Assembly (NCBI GenBank): GCA_007026445.1 | Contig: VDMD01000001.1 | Span: 2,356,001-2,420,000 of the forward strand | DNA from: Schizophyllum amplum | Lineage: Eukaryota; Basidiomycota; Agaricomycetes; Agaricales; Schizophyllaceae | Reading direction: 5' to 3' | DNA length: 64,000 nucleotides | In this document: in pieces, positions 60,951 to 64,000 of the stretch | Position numbering within the stretch: position 1 is the first letter of the stretch | Layout of the letters: each line of letters starts with the position of its first letter | Notes under the pieces: model-generated | Database searches by the model: none | What the model saw: the letters and a program-made list of their open reading frames with translations, nothing else | What the model was told of the DNA's origin: nothing | Made by a program: the position numbers and the translations under genes

Positions 60951-61659
60951 CACTCTCATAATCGGTTGATTGGCAAAGCGCTGCACGGACGCTCTTGGTA
61001 CTCGTCTGCATTCATGACTCATAACCTGCACACGGACACGACATTAGACAGGTATACATGGGGGGACGACGGCCGGACGTCATTGAGTGGCTAGTAGATA
61101 GATATACGCGCGACAATAAGTAAACACCCGGACTTTTCTCATACGAACGATGCTATGCACAGGGTTCTGTATTTGTACATACATACGATACGGCATACGG
61201 TTATGTGGCCCATGGATGGGCTTGTAATTACGGTCTTGTTTTCGCTCTGGCTCAGGTCTGGTGGGGGACTTTGAAGACGGATGCCGTGTACTTACTTCGG
61301 TTCTGTCTGTGAATGCCTTGATAGCTTCCACTTCTCTCTGCAGTAACAGTCTTGGACCTTGAAGCTTGAGCGCTGAGCTTGGAAAGAACAATGAAGTTCA
61401 ACCGTGAGAATTTTGGCACGTGCTACTATCGAGCGTCGTACGTGCCTTCAGTCGTGCTACAGTAACATAAGTATGCCATATCGGTGCCATACGGTGCTGC
61501 ATGGGCCGTTGAGGAAGTATATGAAGCATATTATGCTGAAGGTATGGTATGCTTCTCAAACGCTGATATACGCGTTGGAATAAGGGTTGCCCATCCAGCC
61601 CTCGAGGTCAGATCTTATCCTGGATTAAAACGGGCGTGCTACCGTCTTCGTCCTTAACA
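60951..61659. other. Intergenic region upstream of U6
   Basis: No gene was recognised. ATTAAAAC at about 61624-61631, roughly 30-35 bp before U6, may serve as the TATA-like Pol III element. Confidence 0.45.
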
Positions 61660-61765
61660 GTGTCCCCTTCGGGGTGACATACGAAAAATTTGGAACGATA
61701 CAGAGAAGATTAGCATGGCCCCTGCACAAGGATGACACGCTTTTCCGGAGTGGTAGACCTACGGG
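61660..61765 (+). ncRNA. U6: U6 spliceosomal snRNA
   Basis: The 5' hairpin (GTGTCCCCTTCGGGGTGACA) is followed by the near-invariant U6 core. The core includes GGAACGATACAGAGAAGATT, then AGCATGGCCCCTGCACAAGG and ATGACACGC, which covers the ACAGAGA box, AGC triad and internal stem-loop. The 3' part after GACACGC differs from the animal sequence. The 3' end is approximate. A hairpin AGACC-TAC-GGGTCT (61754-61769) and a TTTCTTTTT tract (about 61786-61795) lie downstream and may be the Pol III terminator. Confidence 0.95.
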
Positions 61766-62648
61766 TCTCAATATTTATTGTTCCGCTTTCTTTTTGCCCC
61801 ATCCTTGTCGATGGCCGGCGCTGCATTTGCAGCAACTCCTTAGGCACATGTTCCCCTTCAATCACGCACGTTGTCGTGAGACTTGTCGTAGTGGAAGGTT
61901 ACTTATGCAGGATTGGGGAAGCAAGAATCACACCGGTGTCGCACGATTGGCACAGTCTGTAAGTCTGGCTGTATCGCGACCCGTTACCCTCCGACAGTAG
62001 TGTATTTACATACACCACGCCGCGGCCTGAATACTGTGAACAACGCTGCTTTTCTGCACCTAAATTTGCAGAAGCAACGTAATAGTCACTAGACTGAGCT
62101 CGTAGTCCGGTCTTCTGAGAGGTGCTGATATCGAGGAGAGCTGCTGACCCTTCAGATCTTTGGAACTTGTTCTGTGATAAGAAGCTGATGGAACAGTTTG
62201 ACCAGCTGTACTTAGCCAGCGGCGTGGAAACGCCTGGCGGGCCCATCTCGGGCAACTCGGACATTGCAGTTGTCTGCGAATCGCGATCCGAGCCGGCACT
62301 TGATAGAAGACAGTCAAGCTCTTGGCGAAGGCAGGAGATAGTGTAAAGCCGTCGCTCCATGACTGAAGGCGCTCACCGAGAGGTCGGCGGCGACCAGGTG
62401 CGAGCGGGAGTTCAAGCATGAACAAACAACGGAATCAACATGGATTTTCACGTGATCTACATCGTGAATGAGGTTCGAATTTTATCGAGCGAGATCTATG
62501 CGAAAAGGCTGCAAGAAAGGATGCCTGCTAATCGTATGTATTATTTCGACGGCGAGTTATGTCCGTCAGTATGGGTATCTTCTAACCTATCATAAAACCC
62601 CAAAGAAATGCGTACGAGAAACAGTCACTTAACGCCCGTGGCTGCCGC
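61766..62648. other. Intergenic region downstream of U6
   Basis: No further gene was recognised. Open frames on both strands carry no family motif. The 3' UTR of the BTB-like gene lies at its right edge. Confidence 0.45.
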
Positions 62649-63922
62649 CTATGTGATCGTGTTCTCCAAGGTGGCCTAAGCGAACAGGCAATGGTAGCAG
62701 GCGTGATGTTACGCACCGGCAACATCGTCCAGCCGACGACGGCCTTCCATATCCTCTCGTCAAGCTTCGCCTTGCAATCCGCGCACAATGTCTTCCTTTT
62801 GACAACAGCCAGTCTGTCCCGCAGAATGGCACTGGAGGCATCTGCGGACAAGTCAGAGCAACGAAGAATCACGGGAGGACCTACTGACCCGGCCGTCCGT
62901 CCGCAGTGACTTGCTGGGCCGTCTTGGTCCAGTCCCCCGCAAGTTTCCTCTGGGCGAGGAAGTCACACTCGTCTGTGCGCGGGTGGAACTCCTGCGATTG
63001 CTCTAGCAACGCCGCCAGCTGCGACACGCGGTTGTGTTGCAGCGTGAGCAGTTTCTTCATATACAGTGCGCCCATCGCCTCCGCCTCCGCATCGCTCATC
63101 GCGTGCAGGGGGTATCCCAGAAGATGCGCGCTCGCCACCTGCGCCAGCCCGAGCAGATCGTGCTGCGCGGCGAGCGTGTACACTCGCAGGGGCATGAGCG
63201 CCGCGTGCGAACGCAGCGCTGCAAACAGCGGCGCACCGGGCGCGACGAGCACTCGCGCATCCATCCCATACGCTCCGAGCCGTCGTACCGCCTCGGCGAG
63301 CGTGTCGAGTGTGGGCGCAAATGCCGCAGCCGACGCGCCGTACGCAGCATGCATCACGAGGTTCAGCACGTCCGCAGACTCGGTCAAGCGCAGGCGAGTG
63401 TCCGCGGCGGGGTACGCGTAGCCGAAGCCGTTGCACGACGCGCTCGCAAGCATGACGCTGCTTACCGAGAACAGCACGTCGTCCGCGGACAGTACCTCGA
63501 AGTCGGGCGGGTGGTCGGGGGATGGACTTGTGTGGGCGTTGAACGCGGTGGAAACAGAGATGGTGGCTTGCTCCGGGGATGATGGCGGGCTGGTGCTTGA
63601 GGGCTCGGGCTCGTTGGACCCGCGCTCCGTTGTCCAGTGGCCCGACTGCGAGGGATCGACTGTCAGGGGCTCAGCCAGCCATATGTTGTGATCTGAGAGA
63701 TCCGGTACCCAACCCTGCACATTATGAGCACCACAGAGAAGGGACAGCACTGGCGGTATGTACCTGCGGTGTTGGCGACTGCTGCTGTCTCCCCTCTCCG
63801 GCGTATGCATTCCGTTCGGGACCATGTCCATGCTCCCACTGGACCAGATTGTCGAAGTATCGGTCGTCGGGAGTAGAATAGTCCGAGACGTAGTCGCTGG
63901 GGGCCTGGAAAGCGTAGGGCAT
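62649..63922 (-). CDS. Basidiomycete BTB-like protein, copy B
   Basis: Predicted 378 residues. Exons in reading order are 63922-63764, 63714-62889, 62841-62717 and 62675-62649. The first three exons are 159, 826 and 125 nt, exactly as in copy A. It shares the N-terminal block DYSTPDDRYFDNLVQWEHG with YAGEGRQQQSPTPQ, and the BTB-like part (FEVLSADDVLFSVSSVMLAS, ADVLNLVMHAAYGAS, AEAMGALYMKKLLTLQHN). The C-terminus DCKAKLDERIWKAVVGWTML is also shared, while the last exon (nine codons with stop) differs. The 5' flank also keeps CGCAAGTCAACAC about 20 bp before the ATG, as in copy A. No hAT element is present on this side within the window. Confidence 0.87.
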
Positions 63923-64000
63923 CGTACAGGGGCCCCCGTGTTGACTTGCGCGGTGAGCGGGTTAAGACAATGAGCAACGGAAACGCGAGATGCCCACCCG

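Noticed and set aside
62060..62425. Reverse-strand 121-codon frame downstream of U6
   Set aside because: Composition is Arg-rich and low in hydrophobic pattern, typical of a shadow frame, and no family is recognised.

Overview
The window is nuclear DNA of a filamentous basidiomycete, most likely an Agaricomycete. The evidence is the very short phased introns (about 45-60 nt, GTRNGT...YAG), the compact spacing, the CT-rich 5' leaders, and families typical of that group: DUF6593, basidiomycete BTB proteins, many-exon polytopic membrane proteins, a small secreted protein and a GT90/CAP10 enzyme. Splice models were joined by hand. For nearly all genes the exon lengths add up to an open frame through every junction, which is the main support for the coordinates given. 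The codes and names rest on recognised motifs, not on a database search.

Layout. 1-3.4 kb: no gene recognised. 3.4-10.1 kb: Ran1/Ksp1-type kinase, PHO80-like cyclin, ribosomal protein L12. 10.1-11.8 kb: intergenic, with a 359-bp Tc1/mariner-like MITE. 11.8-19.3 kb: two related BTB proteins in opposite orientation around an NCS1 permease and a protein of unknown function. 19.5-26.2 kb: a kinase-like membrane protein with a changed HRD motif, then a 1,409-residue Ser/Pro-rich coiled-coil protein with a C-terminal membrane segment. 27-35.4 kb: small secreted protein, zinc alcohol dehydrogenase, palmitoyl-protein thioesterase, a DUF6593 protein, and a THI20-type HMP kinase/TenA fusion with a GC-AG intron. 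35.5-43.6 kb: endonuclease III (NTH1) and mitochondrial Trp-tRNA synthetase from a 147-bp shared promoter, a GT90 glycosyltransferase, an F-box protein. 45.1-46.5 kb: a complete non-autonomous hAT element with an 8-bp target duplication, sitting just upstream of the TATA box of a BTB-like gene. 46.6-61 kb: that BTB-like gene, a concentrative nucleoside transporter, a DCAF7-like WD40 protein, two polytopic membrane proteins, a methyltransferase and a PDK1-type kinase. 61.7 kb: U6 snRNA. 62.6-63.9 kb: an inverted paralogue of the 46.6-kb BTB-like gene with the same exon lengths.

Most genes are single-copy housekeeping or signalling genes and do not form a metabolic cluster. The accessory signal is the duplication of BTB families in inverted pairs, one of them with a C-terminal frameshift, and the two DNA transposons. 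I did not find a convincing undescribed multi-gene system. The strongest new-looking items are the hAT element whose ORF begins with a peptide resembling the N-terminus of the adjacent host BTB-like gene, and the atypical HCD kinase-like membrane protein.
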